From positions 124,001 to 188,000 of the forward strand of contig CAWCTX010000011.1 in assembly GCA_963798505.1 (NCBI GenBank): a stretch of DNA of 64,000 bases, given 5' to 3'. A program made the position numbers and the translations under genes. The stretch comes from CAVWSM01 sp963798505 (GTDB lineage Bacteria; Actinomycetota; Actinomycetes; Jiangellales; Jiangellaceae). Positions 63,849-64,000 of this stretch are shown in pieces (within the stretch, counting starts at the first letter, position 1; every line of letters begins with the position of its first letter). The notes beneath the pieces were generated by a model, which saw only the letters and a program-made list of their open reading frames with translations, was not told the DNA's origin and searched no databases.

Positions 63849-64000
63849 GGCTGGATCTCCAACTTCCATGGAATGGTGAATGCGTCGATGACGGCCTTGA
63901 CGGCTGCCTGGTCGACCTCTGTGGACACGGTGAGGCGGGCGGTTACGGTGCCGTCGTCGATCGCTGTCGTCACGGCGATATGTCCTCCGACGCCCGCGAG
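63845..64000 (-). CDS. C-terminal end of an unidentified gene (cut by the right edge)
   Basis: 52 codons without start, open to the edge. Reads GGHIAVTTAIDDGTVTARLT, VSTEVDQAAVKAVIDAFTIP, WKLEIQP. Alpha/beta pattern, family not recognised. ATGA overlap shows it is the gene before the DoxX-like one in the same operon. Confidence 0.7.
   Translation of the reverse strand, partial: LAGVGGHIAVTTAIDDGTVTARLTVSTEVDQAAVKAVIDAFTIPWKLEIQP

Noticed and set aside
1..64000. CRISPR array or cas genes.
   Set aside because: No regularly spaced repeats of 25-40 bases and no Cas-like proteins were found.

Overview
The window is high-GC DNA typical of an actinomycete (Actinomycetota). Support for this comes from GTG starts and Shine-Dalgarno sites, a DUF222/HNH protein, a mycobacterial-type acyl-ACP desaturase, a Ddn-like F420-type reductase, a SigX5-type ECF sigma factor, a class of very long LuxR regulators, and ATGA overlaps between genes. 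No rRNA or complete tRNA was seen, and the order cannot be fixed from this sequence alone.

Layout. 0-16 kb is mostly housekeeping: an ion/dicarboxylate permease (cut by the left edge), glutaminase, a flippase fused to a pseudokinase, a desaturase, the pseudouridine-degrading pair PsuG/PsuK, an aldo/keto reductase and a DUF222/HNH protein. 16-27 kb holds a LysR/LysE export pair, a molybdopterin oxidoreductase with a fasciclin lipoprotein, and a minus-strand set (SDR, TPR-LuxR, flavin monooxygenase, FAD oxidoreductase) divergent from an ECF sigma factor. 27-37 kb is one long plus-strand catabolic operon: acyl-CoA dehydrogenase, TetR, FabG-type SDR, amidase, MaoC hydratase, SDR, quinone reductase, an APH-like kinase with an ACAD10/11-like dehydrogenase, thiolase and CoA ligase. 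A perfect 18-bp palindrome overlaps its candidate promoter. 37-41 kb has an XRE regulator with a divergent aldo/keto reductase and an alpha/beta hydrolase. 41-49 kb looks like a rearranged island. It starts beside a tRNA-Gly-like 3-prime end and carries three copies (two decayed) of a [metallo-beta-lactamase fold, YcaC-type hydrolase, DNA glycosylase] block, an IS3-type transposase remnant, and an HxlR-controlled LUD/DsbA/UBP/DUF5996 cluster flanked by 141-bp direct repeats. 49-57 kb has two giant AAA/TPR/LuxR regulators followed by hydrolases and a tautomerase. 57-64 kb mixes gene stubs (LtrA, acyl-CoA dehydrogenase, CoA ligase) with an operon for an aromatic-type monooxygenase, PHA synthase and DoxX.

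The dominant oddity is damage. About fifteen otherwise well-conserved genes are split by one-base shifts, almost all insertions, and several others have lost their middle or their 3-prime part. The one-base shifts are most simply read as consensus errors. The larger losses (thiolase-ligase fusion, YcaC core, ligase before phaC, LtrA, acyl-CoA dehydrogenase) could be real decay or assembly collapse. Raw reads would decide. Split genes are reported as one entry each, with the shift positions.
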